64,000 bases of DNA. Source: JBBQNJ01 sp038329845. GTDB lineage: Bacteria; Planctomycetota; Phycisphaerae; Tepidisphaerales; Tepidisphaeraceae. A program made the position numbers and the translations under genes. A model generated the notes under the pieces. It saw only the letters and a list, made by a program, of their open reading frames with translations, was not told the DNA's origin and did not search any database. This document shows positions 1 to 8,245 of this stretch, piece by piece (the stretch's first letter is position 1; the number at the start of each line of letters is the position of its first letter). The DNA lies in NCBI GenBank assembly GCA_038329845.1, contig JBBQNJ010000005.1, positions 22,617 to 86,616 on the forward strand, read 5' to 3'.

Positions 1-405
1 AGCTATTACGAAATCGTCGCGGCCAATCTGCATGGGAGCTTTCACTGCGTCCAGGCGCTGCTGCCGCATATGCGCCAGCATCGCCGCGGAACGATCGTCA
101 ACGTGGTGTCGATCGCCGGTCGTCAGGCCAGCAGCCTGTCCGGCGTCGCATACGTCGTGTCGAAGTTTGGCCAGGCCGGTTTGACGCAGTCGATCAACGC
201 CGAAGAACGAGTCAACGGCATCCGCGCCTGCTCGGTCTTCCCCGGCGACATCAACACCCCGCTGCTGGAAAAGCGTCCCTCGCCGCCCGCCGAGGACAAA
301 CGCCGATGCATGTTGCAAGCAGAAGATGTGGCCGAATGTGTGCTGTTGGCCATCCACCTTCCCCCGCGGGCCGTCGTGGAAGAGATCGTCGTCACGCCGC
401 AATGA
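1..405 (+). CDS. Short-chain dehydrogenase/reductase, C-terminal part
   Basis: The gene enters from the left edge, so only the last 134 residues are visible. They carry the SDR family signature: an N-[LH]-x-G-[ST]-F stretch, the GTIVNVVSIAG strand with the catalytic Ser, and YVVSK, the YxxxK active-site pair. After it comes the PG-dxnTP segment (FPGDINTPLL) that normally follows the active site. The family uses NAD(P)H to oxidise or reduce small alcohols and ketones; the substrate cannot be read from this part. The N-terminal Rossmann motif lies outside the window. No partner gene is visible on the left; the next gene starts 87 bases downstream. Confidence 0.9.
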   Translation, partial: SYYEIVAANLHGSFHCVQALLPHMRQHRRGTIVNVVSIAGRQASSLSGVAYVVSKFGQAGLTQSINAEERVNGIRACSVFPGDINTPLLEKRPSPPAEDKRRCMLQAEDVAECVLLAIHLPPRAVVEEIVVTPQ

Positions 406-491
406 TCGCGGCAGGCGATTGCAGGCCCGGGCGATGGCCTGCGTATGATCGGGGGGAGGGGGCGTACGGACTCGATGAGGACTCAAAAACC

Positions 492-1262
492 ATGACCTAT
501 TGGATCGCGCGAATCGCAATCGTGATGTTCAGTTTGACTCTCCCGGCGGCGGGGCGGGCCGCGGCGCTGCCGGAGAATGCCTCGGTCGATCAGGCCCTCG
601 ACGCTTTGCATGAGGTGGGAGTGAATCTCAAGGGGTTCACCGCCGAGGTGCGCCTGAGCGAAGTCGATCCGCTCAGCGGGGATGAGTTTTCCCGCCCCGG
701 CCGCGTCTGGTATCAGAGCCTGGGCGAAGGTGCCTCGCGCATGCGCGTGGTCTTCGATCAAAAAGAGCAGGGCGGGAAAATCCTGCCGCAGAAGATCGAA
801 TACAAGCTCGAGAACGGCTGGCTGATCGACCGCGACTATCGTCGTAAACTCGAGGTGAATCGCCAAGTGCTTCGGCCGGGCGAAAAGATCAATCTTCTCA
901 AACTCGGCGAAGGGCCATTTCCCCTGCCGATCGGCCAGCCGCGCGACGAGGTGAAAAAGCTGTTCGAGGTCGCGTCCGGCAAGCCCATCGACGGCGAAAC
1001 GCCGCCGTCCGACACGGTGCATATCGCCCTGGCGCCCCGGCCCGGTACGCCGTTCGCCAAGAAGTTCGCGGTGATTGATGTATGGGTTGATCGCCCGGGG
1101 CACATGCCGCGCCGGATCGAAGTGGTCGAGAAAAGCGGCACCATCCGGACCACCGACCTGACGAATGTGCGACTGAATCCGTCGATGAGCGATGACGATT
1201 TCAAACTGCCCGCGATCGACAAGGAATGGACGCGCCACGATGAGCCTTACGCCGGTGAGTAA
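492..1262 (+). CDS. LolA-like periplasmic lipoprotein-sorting protein
   Basis: A 256-residue protein with an N-terminal signal peptide (hydrophobic stretch followed by an Ala-rich cleavage region near residue 20). The body fits the LolA-like fold: a helix starting at VDQAL, then a strand-rich section with the phrase FSRPGRVWYQS and repeated beta strands. LolA-type proteins carry lipids or lipoproteins across the periplasm; many planctomycete paralogues have no proven cargo. The ATG at 492 was chosen because it starts the signal peptide; an upstream in-frame ATG at 306 would overlap the preceding gene. The last 23 bases overlap the next gene, which suggests translational coupling. The family call is moderate, as it rests on fold-like features rather than a catalytic motif. 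Confidence 0.6.
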   Translation: MTYWIARIAIVMFSLTLPAAGRAAALPENASVDQALDALHEVGVNLKGFTAEVRLSEVDPLSGDEFSRPGRVWYQSLGEGASRMRVVFDQKEQGGKILPQKIEYKLENGWLIDRDYRRKLEVNRQVLRPGEKINLLKLGEGPFPLPIGQPRDEVKKLFEVASGKPIDGETPPSDTVHIALAPRPGTPFAKKFAVIDVWVDRPGHMPRRIEVVEKSGTIRTTDLTNVRLNPSMSDDDFKLPAIDKEWTRHDEPYAGE

Positions 1263-2304
1263 TTCCCCCGCCCGGCTGGCGTTTTTGGCGATCATCCTGC
1301 TGGCGACGAAGACCCCCATGGCCGCTGAAGCGACCCCCCACATCCTCTTCGATACCGACATGGCCAGCGACTGCGATGACGCCGCGGCCCTGGGCCTGCT
1401 GCACGTCCTGGCCGATCGCGGCGAGTGTGAAATCCTCGCCACTCTGGTCAGTTCCAAGCACCCGTTCTCGGCGCCCGCGGTCAGCGCCATCAACGCCTTC
1501 TATGGCCGGGGCAATTTGCCGATCGGCGTGCCCAAGGGGCCGGGAGTGGATATCCACTCGAAATACGCCCGCGCCGTAGCCGAGGCATTTGGCGGCGCGA
1601 TTAAGAGCGACGCCGATGCGCCCGATGCGGTCGAGGTGATGCGCCGGGTGCTTGAATCGCAGCCGGATTCGAGCGTCACCCTCGTGACGGTGGGATACTT
1701 GACAAACGTCGCCGGTCTGCTTGATTCGGCGGCCCGCGACGGCTCGCTATCTGGCATGGACCTCGCTCGCCGGAAGGTGTCGCGCTGGATCTGCATGGGG
1801 GGCAACTTCATCGGCTCGCCCGCCCGCGACCGTTTCGATGCCAAGGGAAAGCTCGACAACGTCAACTTCACGCGCGATGCGAAGTCGACCTTGCGGGCGA
1901 TTGATCGCTGGCCGGGCCCGATCGTGTTCGTGGGGCGCGAGGTGGCTAGCGTTCCCAGCGGCGTGGCGATCGGTGCCGGCTTCACCGCCTTGCCCGAACA
2001 TCACCCCGTCCGCGCCGCCTACGCCCACTATTTCGGCGGGGTGCCCAAGAACCGCCACGTGGCCGACCCCGCGACGGTGTTGTACGCCGTTCGCGGCCTG
2101 CGCGATTACTGGGACATCGAGCCTCGCGGCGACATCGACCTGCAGCCCGACATGCAGTTCCGGTGGCGCTACGATCGCCCCCCGTATTACCCCCGAGCCT
2201 ACCTGCTAAAAAAGCGCGACGCCGCCGGAGTCCCCAACGACCGACACATCGAGCGAACGCTCGAGGAACTGATCGTTTCCCCGCCCCAAGCCGCCCCGCG
2301 CTGA
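1240..2304 (+). CDS. Secreted inosine-uridine-type nucleoside hydrolase
   Basis: A 354-residue protein. Residues 1-30 form a signal peptide (LAFLAIILLA core, AEA cleavage), and the mature part opens with ILFDTDMASDCDDAAAL, the DTDxxxDxDDxxAL calcium-binding motif of the nucleoside hydrolase fold. These enzymes cleave the N-glycosidic bond of ribonucleosides using the metal to activate water. Export to the periplasm suggests scavenging of external nucleosides or nucleoside-like sugars. The ATG at 1240 lies inside the end of the LolA-like gene; an in-frame ATG at 1192 would put a non-hydrophobic extension before the signal peptide, so I prefer 1240. Many planctomycete members are only distantly related to characterised enzymes, so the substrate is open. 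Confidence 0.85.
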   Translation: MSLTPVSNSPARLAFLAIILLATKTPMAAEATPHILFDTDMASDCDDAAALGLLHVLADRGECEILATLVSSKHPFSAPAVSAINAFYGRGNLPIGVPKGPGVDIHSKYARAVAEAFGGAIKSDADAPDAVEVMRRVLESQPDSSVTLVTVGYLTNVAGLLDSAARDGSLSGMDLARRKVSRWICMGGNFIGSPARDRFDAKGKLDNVNFTRDAKSTLRAIDRWPGPIVFVGREVASVPSGVAIGAGFTALPEHHPVRAAYAHYFGGVPKNRHVADPATVLYAVRGLRDYWDIEPRGDIDLQPDMQFRWRYDRPPYYPRAYLLKKRDAAGVPNDRHIERTLEELIVSPPQAAPR

Positions 2305-2318
2305 GCTTTCTCCTGGGG

Positions 2319-2490
2319 TGCAGGCTTCCAGCCCGCGGGCATTTGCCGGGAACATTCTGGATGTTCCGTTCGCCCCTTCGTTGGGGTACAGGCTTCCAGC
2401 CTGCCGGCATCTGCCGGGAACATTGTCGATGCCCCCTTCCTATTGTGGTGCGGGCTTCCAGCCTGCATGCATTCAGGCAGGCACGAAGCT
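2319..2490. repeat. Cluster of dispersed intergenic palindromes
   Basis: Three copies of the palindrome core GCAGGCTTCCAGCCTGC (with variants CCCGC and CGGGC) lie within 150 bases, at about 2322, 2390 and 2451. They are interleaved with two copies of GGGAACATTCTGGATGTTCC-like sequence (2348-2367 and 2416-2435). The same two motifs recur in other intergenic spaces of the window. No gene is present here. Confidence 0.8.
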
Positions 2491-2564
2491 GAATGTCGGC
2501 TCCCTGGCTTGGGCGCAGGGCGGATCATCGAAAACCGCTCCATCACCCCGTAGAATCGCCCGCT

Positions 2565-3512
2565 ATGGGATTTTTCTCCAAGACGATCGACAAGCTCAAG
2601 GGGGCACTGCGCAAAACCGCCGCGATCATGACGACCGACGTGCGGACGCTGTTCGTACCCGGGCGTCAGATCAACGATGAGTTTCTGCTGGAAATGGAGC
2701 AGCGGCTGATCCGCTCGGACATGGGGGTGCGCAACGTCACGCGGATGGTCGATGCCGTGCGCGATCGTTGGCGGCTGGGAAAAATTCGCAACGGCGCCGA
2801 AGCCCAGGCCATCGTCCGCGAGCAAATCGTGCAGGGGTGGGGCGATCCTGCGACGCGTGAACTGCTCCTGGCGGCGTCCGGGCCGACCGTGATCCTCGTG
2901 GCCGGGATCAACGGCGCCGGAAAAACCACCTCGATCGCCAAGCTGGCGTGGCTGTTGAAAACGCAGCTCGGCAAGAAGGTGATGGTCTGCGCCAGCGACA
3001 CGTTCCGCGCTGCGGCGGTGGATCAATTGACCATCTGGGCCGATCGCGTCGGCGTTGACATCGTCAAGCACAAGATGGGCGCCGATCCGGCCGCCGTCGC
3101 GTATGACGCATGTGAAGCCGCCAAGCGCCGCGGCATCGAGGTGCTGATCGTGGACACCGCCGGTCGGCTTCACACTCAGGATCATCTCATGCGCGAACTG
3201 ACGAAAATCCGCGACGTGGTGGCCAAGCGGATCGACGGCGCCCCGCACGAAGTGTTGCTGGTTCTCGATGCCACCAGTGGACAAAACGCCATCCAGCAGG
3301 CCCGCAATTTCGGTCAGGCGATCGGGATCACCGGGCTGATCCTCGCCAAGCTCGACGGCACCGCCAAGGGCGGCGTCGTCGTCGCCATCAAGGATGAGTT
3401 GAATATCCCTGTGAAGTTCATCGGCCTGGGCGAAACCCCCCAGGACATCGAAACGTTCGATCCCGAGCGGTTCGCCGACGCCCTGTTCGGCACCGCCCAG
3501 CCCGCCGCCTGA
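2565..3512 (+). CDS. ftsY: Signal recognition particle receptor FtsY
   Basis: A 315-residue SRP GTPase. The N domain (about residues 1-95) leads into the G domain with the P-loop GINGAGKTT, then DTFRAAA, DTAGR and the TKLDGTAKGG signature, which is characteristic of FtsY and Ffh. The absence of a C-terminal M domain and the short N-terminal basic helix identify it as FtsY, the membrane receptor that docks ribosome-SRP complexes at SecYEG. It lacks the long acidic A domain of the E. coli protein, as in many bacteria. The ATG at 2565 starts the family-typical MGFF-type sequence. Its RNA partner, SRP RNA, lies 18 kb away in this window. Essential housekeeping gene; very secure call. Confidence 0.97.
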   Translation: MGFFSKTIDKLKGALRKTAAIMTTDVRTLFVPGRQINDEFLLEMEQRLIRSDMGVRNVTRMVDAVRDRWRLGKIRNGAEAQAIVREQIVQGWGDPATRELLLAASGPTVILVAGINGAGKTTSIAKLAWLLKTQLGKKVMVCASDTFRAAAVDQLTIWADRVGVDIVKHKMGADPAAVAYDACEAAKRRGIEVLIVDTAGRLHTQDHLMRELTKIRDVVAKRIDGAPHEVLLVLDATSGQNAIQQARNFGQAIGITGLILAKLDGTAKGGVVVAIKDELNIPVKFIGLGETPQDIETFDPERFADALFGTAQPAA

Positions 3513-3674
3513 TACCTTCGATCCGCCGACGCCTATCGATCTCAAACTTCGGGTCTCGAATTTCAGGATTGGAATGTGAGGTCAGACCGAACCCCTGGCT
3601 TCAATAAGCGGATCAATTGGAGAATCCTCCCCGCCGAGGGCTTTGCACCGCAAAGTCACGCCCGCAGCATTCGC

Positions 3675-4430
3675 TCAACTCGCCGCCTGACGCATCTGGT
3701 TCACGCATTCAGTCAGCGCCGGCACCGGGTTCTCCGGATTCGCCTCGTATTCGATCACCGCCATCCCGCTGAAACCGGTGTCATCCAGCGATTTGACGAA
3801 GGCCGGAAGATCGAGATTGCCCGTCCCCACGACGACATCGCTCCACTGCGCGCGGCGGTCGAAGGTGAAATCCTTGTAATGTACGCCGTAAATCCGGCCC
3901 TTAAACCGGTCGGTCACCCACTTGATCGGATCGCCCTGCGGGCCGATCTGCATGCACCAGGCCGTGTCGATATTCACCCCGATCGAATCGCCGCCCAGTT
4001 TCAGCAGGTGTTCGATGACATCCGGCGAGCCGCCGAACATGTAGCCGCCGTGGCAGTGGATGCCGATGCGGATCCCGAACTCCTTGCCCAGCGCCGCGGT
4101 CTTAAGCACCGCGTCTTGGAAGCTATCCACCTTGAAATGCGCCGAAATATGCTTGCACCCTGCGATCTTGGCGCACTCGAACCATTTGCGCTCGACATCG
4201 GTCTTGCCGATGAACGTCTGCACCCCCAGCGACACGATCGAGACTCCGGCGTCGGCGTAGATTTTCACCACGTCCTTGAACGCCTCGGGTTGATTGAAGT
4301 CGGCATGCACGCCGCACAGTTCGATCGACTTGACCCCGATCTTTCGCACCAGTTCGGCGACCGTCTTGTTGTCCTTGAAACTGCGAAAACAGTAGCTTTG
4401 CACCCCGAAGTTCATCGCGGCGGAACTCAT
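3675..4430 (-). CDS. Sugar phosphate isomerase/epimerase (xylose isomerase-like TIM barrel)
   Basis: A 251-residue TIM-barrel protein of the AP endonuclease 2 / xylose isomerase-like superfamily. Visible motifs include an opening FGVQSYCFRSF strand, ISAHFKVDS, IGIHCHGGYMFG, a NIDTAWC strand with a metal-binding Asp and the IYGVHYKDF metal-binding His. Members isomerise or epimerise free or phosphorylated sugars and inosose-type polyols with a divalent metal. No signal peptide is seen, so it should act in the cytoplasm. It stands alone, with over 400 bases before the next gene, and the substrate cannot be inferred from context. Confidence 0.8.
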   Translation of the reverse strand: MSSAAMNFGVQSYCFRSFKDNKTVAELVRKIGVKSIELCGVHADFNQPEAFKDVVKIYADAGVSIVSLGVQTFIGKTDVERKWFECAKIAGCKHISAHFKVDSFQDAVLKTAALGKEFGIRIGIHCHGGYMFGGSPDVIEHLLKLGGDSIGVNIDTAWCMQIGPQGDPIKWVTDRFKGRIYGVHYKDFTFDRRAQWSDVVVGTGNLDLPAFVKSLDDTGFSGMAVIEYEANPENPVPALTECVNQMRQAAS

Positions 4431-4557
4431 GATGTTATGTCCTTTCCCAAGAAAAATTACGGCGTGAAATCAACCCTGTGCCCGATCCTACCCGCGAGCG
4501 CGCCGAATCGGAAGCCGAAAGCCGCAACGCCGGCCAGGGGGAAAACGGAGATATCCG

Positions 4558-4659
4558 CAAGGCCATTCACATAAGGAGAAACAGGTCTGAAAAACTGCCA
4601 CCCTCTGACCACCCATGCGGTTGGGGTCGCCGACTTCAGGCCTTACGTGAATGGCAGTC
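4558..4659. mobile_element. 102-bp miniature inverted-repeat element, copy 1
   Basis: The ends carry GCCATTCACATAAGG on the left and CCTTACGTGAATGGC on the right, an inverted pair with one mismatch. The flanks are GAGATATCCG (4548-4557) and GAGACATCCG (4660-4669), a 10-bp direct repeat with one mismatch that looks like a target-site duplication. Length and right-end sequence (GCCGACTTCAGGCCTTACGT) match copy 2 at 5957-6058. It encodes nothing. The mobile parent, if it exists, is not in the window. Confidence 0.75.
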
Positions 4660-4660
4660 G

Positions 4661-4762
4661 AGACATCCGAATATTCCCTCCCACCGGTCCGCTCCGCCGA
4701 GCGCCTCGCTTCGCCGGGCAGTCAAGCCCGCTGGCCCCGCCGGGAATATTCTTCATGTTCCC
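4661..4762. repeat. Palindromic intergenic unit with GACATCC...GGATGTC-type ends
   Basis: The left end GACATCCGAATATTCCC and the right end GGGAATATTCTTCATGTTCC are near-inverted copies about 100 bases apart, enclosing GC-rich DNA. A similarly sized unit with the same ends lies at 58593-58695. Half-sites of the same motif occur in at least five other intergenic spaces. It abuts the right end of the 102-bp mobile element. Confidence 0.65.
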
Positions 4763-4878
4763 ATCTCGCCGCGGATTTGACTCATTCTCGCCGAATGCCG
4801 ACAATGCTTGGGTTGACGATCAGGCCGTGTTTTCGCCGGGGCCTGGCGGGGAGGGGGCAGACACTGGAGATTTACCCG

Positions 4879-5577
4879 ATGATGATTCAACGATTGCTGG
4901 TGCCGTGCCTCGGCGGGATGCTGCTGGCCGCGACTTCGGTCCTTGCCCAGGCGAAGCCCGAATCGAAGCCGGCGTTTCCCACGCCCAGCCCCTATCCGGT
5001 GTCGTGGCAGTTCGATTTCACCCATTCCAAGCCGGAGCGTCTGGTCGTTGAAGTTCCCGGCGAGCCGGTGCCGCGGGCGTTCTGGTACATGGCCTACACG
5101 GTCACCAACAACACCTCGCAGGAGCGGCCGTTCCTGCCCGCTTTCGACCTTCTGGCCGAGGATGGCCGGTTGATTCGTTCCAACGCGGGATTGCATCCAT
5201 CGGTCTTCCAAGCGATCCAGCGCCGCACCGGATTGAAGTTTCTCGAACCCCAGGCCGCCATCACCGGTCGCCTGCTGCTCGGCCCCGACCAGGCCCGCGA
5301 CGGCGTGGCGATCTGGCCGGAACCCACCCCGGAAATGGGCAAATTCTCGATCTTCATCGGCGGATTGAGCGGGGAATCTGCCGTGCTGATCAAGCAGGGC
5401 AACGATCTGGTGCCCGTGAAGGAAGTGGGGGCACTAAATCCCGATCAGCGAAAAGAACTGATCGTGCTGCGCAAGGCGCTGCAATTGAACTACTACATCC
5501 GCGGCGACGAGGTCTATCCCGGTGAAGACTTCGTGGACAACGCCCCCGGCGACCGCGAGCGCTGGGTGATGCGGTAA
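4879..5577 (+). CDS. Secreted hypothetical protein
   Basis: A 232-residue protein with a clear signal peptide (MMIQRLLVPCLGGMLLAATS, cleaved after LAQA). The mature part begins with a Pro-rich linker and then has strands typical of an Ig-like or transglutaminase-accessory fold (WYMAYTVTNNTSQERPF, a phrase that recurs in planctomycete secreted proteins of unknown role). No catalytic motif is visible. The ATG at 4879 was chosen because GGAGA lies 9 bases upstream and the signal peptide starts there; the frame is open further upstream but without a good start. It stands alone. Function unknown. Confidence 0.75.
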   Translation: MMIQRLLVPCLGGMLLAATSVLAQAKPESKPAFPTPSPYPVSWQFDFTHSKPERLVVEVPGEPVPRAFWYMAYTVTNNTSQERPFLPAFDLLAEDGRLIRSNAGLHPSVFQAIQRRTGLKFLEPQAAITGRLLLGPDQARDGVAIWPEPTPEMGKFSIFIGGLSGESAVLIKQGNDLVPVKEVGALNPDQRKELIVLRKALQLNYYIRGDEVYPGEDFVDNAPGDRERWVMR

Positions 5578-5620
5578 TCCCCGCCTCGGCCTCCGGGCGA
5601 ATCCTCCCAATTCATCCCGC

Positions 5621-5956
5621 TCAGCGCTTGAGCAACGCCTCGACTTTGTCGGCGCAGATGAAGTCGTTTTCGCTCAGCCCGCCCACCGAGTGCGTCGAGA
5701 ACCGCACGTCGCAATGGTCGAATCCCACCCGCAGGTCCGGGTGATGGTTCTGTGAATGGGCGATCCACGCCACGGCATTCACGAACGTCATGGTGTGGTG
5801 GTAATCCTCGAACTTGAAATGCTTCTCGATGGCCTTGCCATCGGCCGCCCAGCCGGGCAACTGCCCCAGCAGTTCCGCGGCCTGCTCGGCGGAGATCGCC
5901 TTGGCATCCTCGGCCAATGGCTTGCACGATCGGGATCGCAATAACGGTGACTTCAT
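5621..5956 (-). CDS. Pterin-4a-carbinolamine dehydratase
   Basis: A 111-residue protein with the PCD family core HFKFEDYHHTMTFVNAVAWIA followed by HHPDLRVGFDHCDVRFSTHS, which holds the active-site histidines (H-H-P), and a closing GGLSENDF. The enzyme dehydrates 4a-hydroxytetrahydrobiopterin to recycle the pterin cofactor of aromatic amino acid hydroxylases; in many bacteria it also acts in folate or molybdopterin metabolism. No hydroxylase is visible here. Its start codon sits in a 10-bp duplication caused by a 102-bp element at 5957-6058. The original ribosome site AAAGGAGA is now 100 bases upstream, beyond the element, so expression may be reduced. An alternative ATG at 5965 lies inside the element. 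Confidence 0.9.
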   Translation of the reverse strand: MKSPLLRSRSCKPLAEDAKAISAEQAAELLGQLPGWAADGKAIEKHFKFEDYHHTMTFVNAVAWIAHSQNHHPDLRVGFDHCDVRFSTHSVGGLSENDFICADKVEALLKR

Positions 5957-6058
5957 GAATGCCATTCACTTAAGGGCTAAAGTCGGCGAACTCAACAGCA
6001 GTCTTGGACCAATAAGGCGACTTTTCCCAGCCGCTTTCACGTTAAGTGAATGGCATTC
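5957..6058. mobile_element. 102-bp miniature inverted-repeat element, copy 2, in a start codon
   Basis: Perfect 17-bp terminal inverted repeats, GAATGCCATTCACTTAA (5957-5973) and its complement (6042-6058), flanked by a perfect 10-bp direct repeat GTGACTTCAT (5947-5956 and 6059-6068). The repeat contains the complement of the ATG of the pterin dehydratase gene, so the insertion duplicated the start codon. The outer copy still follows the ribosome site AAAGGAGA, but it now opens a frame of only eight codons (MKSRMPFT). The inside is unrelated to any coding sequence I recognise. It shares length and one end with copy 1. Confidence 0.85.
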
Positions 6059-6068
6059 GTGACTTCAT

Positions 6069-6523
6069 CCTATTCTCCTTTTCCCGCCCCATACCAGATC
6101 ATAGCCTCCCCGCCATAACGCCGCCCGCACCGCGTTCGGCTGATTCGATGCTTTGATCATGCGTTGTATTCTAGCCGAAGGAGCCGCTCGCGTTCAGGGA
6201 AAGCGCGCGACGAAAGTATTGATCGTGCCGCGGAAGGCCGTTGTTGCAGGCCGCTCCCTCGCATTGCCCTGCATCCGTGCGCGAGATATCCTGCGGCTGG
6301 CGCAAGTCGAAAGGCAGAGCAAGGACGCATGAAAACACGCTTAACCGATCGTGTGCCGTGCGGTTTTGCCCAAAGACTTCCGACCCAACTTCCGATCCCT
6401 TAGGATTCGCCGATCCCTTAGGATTCGCCAACTGGTCAAGTGTGCCCGACGGCTGGGTCGCGTTCGGCATCTCGGCCGGGTGGAGGCCGTGGTTATACGC
6501 GGATAAGCCGCAGGCTGTTGCAT
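6069..6523. other. Gene-free stretch with an 18-bp tandem pair
   Basis: I see no supportable gene. The only structure is a perfect tandem pair of CGATCCCTTAGGATTCGC at 6393-6410 and 6411-6428; each unit contains the small palindrome ATCCCTTAGGAT. It lies about 100 bases upstream of the FAD oxidoreductase start and could be an operator, but nothing proves this. Confidence 0.5.
6393..6428. repeat. Perfect 18-bp tandem direct repeat
   Basis: Two adjoining copies of CGATCCCTTAGGATTCGC, each with an internal near-palindrome (ATCC-CTT-AGGAT). Position upstream of the oxidoreductase/sialidase pair suggests a possible regulator site; this is inference only. Confidence 0.7.
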
Positions 6524-8245
6524 ATGACAAACCCGCATCGCGACACCCATTTTGATCTGCTCGTCACTGGCGGGACGCCCTCGGGCATTGCCGCTGCCGT
6601 GCGCGCCGCACGCGAGGGTCTGACCGTCCTGCTCACGCAACACTCCCAGCACTTGGGCGGGTTGTTGGCCAACGGGATCATTCAGTGGGACGGGCTGAGC
6701 GAGCATCGGCGGTGCCCGATCTTTGATGAAGTCCTCACTGCCATCGAGACGCACTACCGCGAGGTGTACGGCGAGGGTTCGCCACAGCACCTGGCGTCGC
6801 AGTACCGGGTGGACAAGCATCCGAACGGGTTGGTCGAGCCGGGCGCTGCGGAGTGGATTTTCGATGAGATGGTCGCGGCCGAGCGAAACATCACGGTGTG
6901 GCGCGGCTGGACGCCGGTGGCGGCGGAAGTCGAACGTGGGCGAATCACGGGGGTGACACTGCGGAAGACGCGCGGCGCGGCGACGCGGACGGTGATTGCC
7001 ACGGTGTTTGTGGATGCGACGTACGAGGCCGATCTCGCGGCGGCGGCGGGTGCCGAATACCGCGTTGGCCGGGAGTCGCGCGAACAGCACGACGAGGCCC
7101 ATGCGGGGCAGATTTTCACGCGACTTGATGCCGGTGGTCGCTGGCCACAGGCGGCGGTCGACGGCGTGTTCGCCATGCACCCCTATGCGTCGAAGCTCGG
7201 TGGGGTCGACCCCGCCAGTCCACGCACCGGTGACGGCGCGATCCAAGCGTATAACACCCGGCCGTGCATCGTGAACGATCCTGCCAACCGCGTGATGGTG
7301 GAAACGCCCCCAATTGACTACGACCCCGCACGATACCTCGGCTACCAACGTCGTTACCTCTCCCACGGCGACCGCTCGCTTATCAACGGCAAGGGCACCT
7401 ATAACGCCCCCATTCTCCCCGGCGAAAACCACGGCTACCCGGATGGCGACTGGACGACTCGTGACCGCATCAGCCGACACCACCAGGATTTCGCCCTGGG
7501 CCTGATCTACTTCCTCCAAAACGACCGGAGCATTGAGGCCGGCGAGCGCCAAGCCAATCGGCAGTTCGGGCTGCCCATGGACGAGTTCGCCGACAACAAC
7601 CATTTGCCCTACGAGATGTACGTCCGCGAAACCCGCCGGATCCTCGGACGGCTGCCGGGGGGGATGCTGACCGAGAATGATCTGACCGCCCCGGCGGGGC
7701 ACATCCGCCCGCGCTGCTTCGACGACAGCATCGCCTTCACCGACTGGTATATGGACAGCCATTCATGTACCCGCGACGTCGGCACTTGGACCGCCCCCGG
7801 AAGCAGCAGATCACATCCCGATAACGCTCTCACCGGCAACGCCGAGTACCCCTTCGACGGCAAACTCATCCTCACAGAGCAGATGCGCCCCGGCATGATC
7901 CCCTACCGCTGCCTGATCCCACAAAGACTCGAGAACCTGCTGGTTCCGGTCTGCATCGCCGCGACGCACATCGCATGGGGTGCGGTGCGGCTGGAGCCGT
8001 GCTGGATTCACCTGGGCGAAGTCGCAGGCACCGCCGCGGCCCTCGCCGTCCACCAACACACCACCCCCGCCGCCCTGAGCGTGAGCACCCTGCAACGCAA
8101 CCTGCTCGACGCCGGGGCGTCGATCGCGTTCTTCAATCAGCATACGACGTTGCGAACCGACCCCCGCCGCGCCGAGATGGAACTGGCCGCGTGCCACACC
8201 AAGAGCGACGGCTACGACGCCGCGGGCGTTCACGGCGACCATTGA
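6524..8245 (+). CDS. FAD-dependent oxidoreductase
   Basis: A 573-residue protein. Its N-terminal Rossmann segment, FDLLVTGGTPSGIAAAVRAA, is a variant of the GxGxxG dinucleotide site in which the last Gly positions are GTPSG. It is followed by the FAD-linked LLTQHSQHLGGLLANG region and the VFVDATYEADLAAAAGA motif, all typical of the FAD-dependent oxidoreductase family common in planctomycetes and often found in sugar-degradation loci. No signal peptide is seen. The stop overlaps the start of the sialidase gene (TGATG), so the two are translationally coupled. The ATG at 6524 is chosen because it begins the family-like sequence; no strong ribosome site is visible. The substrate is unknown; oxidation of a sugar derivative is plausible from the partner gene. 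Confidence 0.88.
   Translation: MTNPHRDTHFDLLVTGGTPSGIAAAVRAAREGLTVLLTQHSQHLGGLLANGIIQWDGLSEHRRCPIFDEVLTAIETHYREVYGEGSPQHLASQYRVDKHPNGLVEPGAAEWIFDEMVAAERNITVWRGWTPVAAEVERGRITGVTLRKTRGAATRTVIATVFVDATYEADLAAAAGAEYRVGRESREQHDEAHAGQIFTRLDAGGRWPQAAVDGVFAMHPYASKLGGVDPASPRTGDGAIQAYNTRPCIVNDPANRVMVETPPIDYDPARYLGYQRRYLSHGDRSLINGKGTYNAPILPGENHGYPDGDWTTRDRISRHHQDFALGLIYFLQNDRSIEAGERQANRQFGLPMDEFADNNHLPYEMYVRETRRILGRLPGGMLTENDLTAPAGHIRPRCFDDSIAFTDWYMDSHSCTRDVGTWTAPGSSRSHPDNALTGNAEYPFDGKLILTEQMRPGMIPYRCLIPQRLENLLVPVCIAATHIAWGAVRLEPCWIHLGEVAGTAAALAVHQHTTPAALSVSTLQRNLLDAGASIAFFNQHTTLRTDPRRAEMELAACHTKSDGYDAAGVHGDH

Larger units (their letters stand above)
4431..4878. other. Gene-free stretch with a mobile element and a palindrome
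   Basis: I see no convincing coding region here; open frames over it are short or are upstream extensions of the following gene. It holds a 102-bp inverted-repeat element (4558-4659) and, directly after it, a ~100-bp palindromic unit (4661-4762), both listed separately. Confidence 0.7.

Noticed and set aside
483..1493. Long open frame on the minus strand across the LolA-like and nucleoside hydrolase genes
   Set aside because: It is the shadow of two plus-strand genes in high-GC DNA; it has no family motif, and the plus-strand products have clear signal peptides and a metal motif.
2199..3545. 448-codon minus-strand frame across ftsY
   Set aside because: Antisense to an unmistakable SRP GTPase; composition is typical for the shadow frame.
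6164..6403. 79-codon plus-strand frame upstream of the FAD oxidoreductase
   Set aside because: Arg/Ser-rich chance translation without ribosome site or motif.
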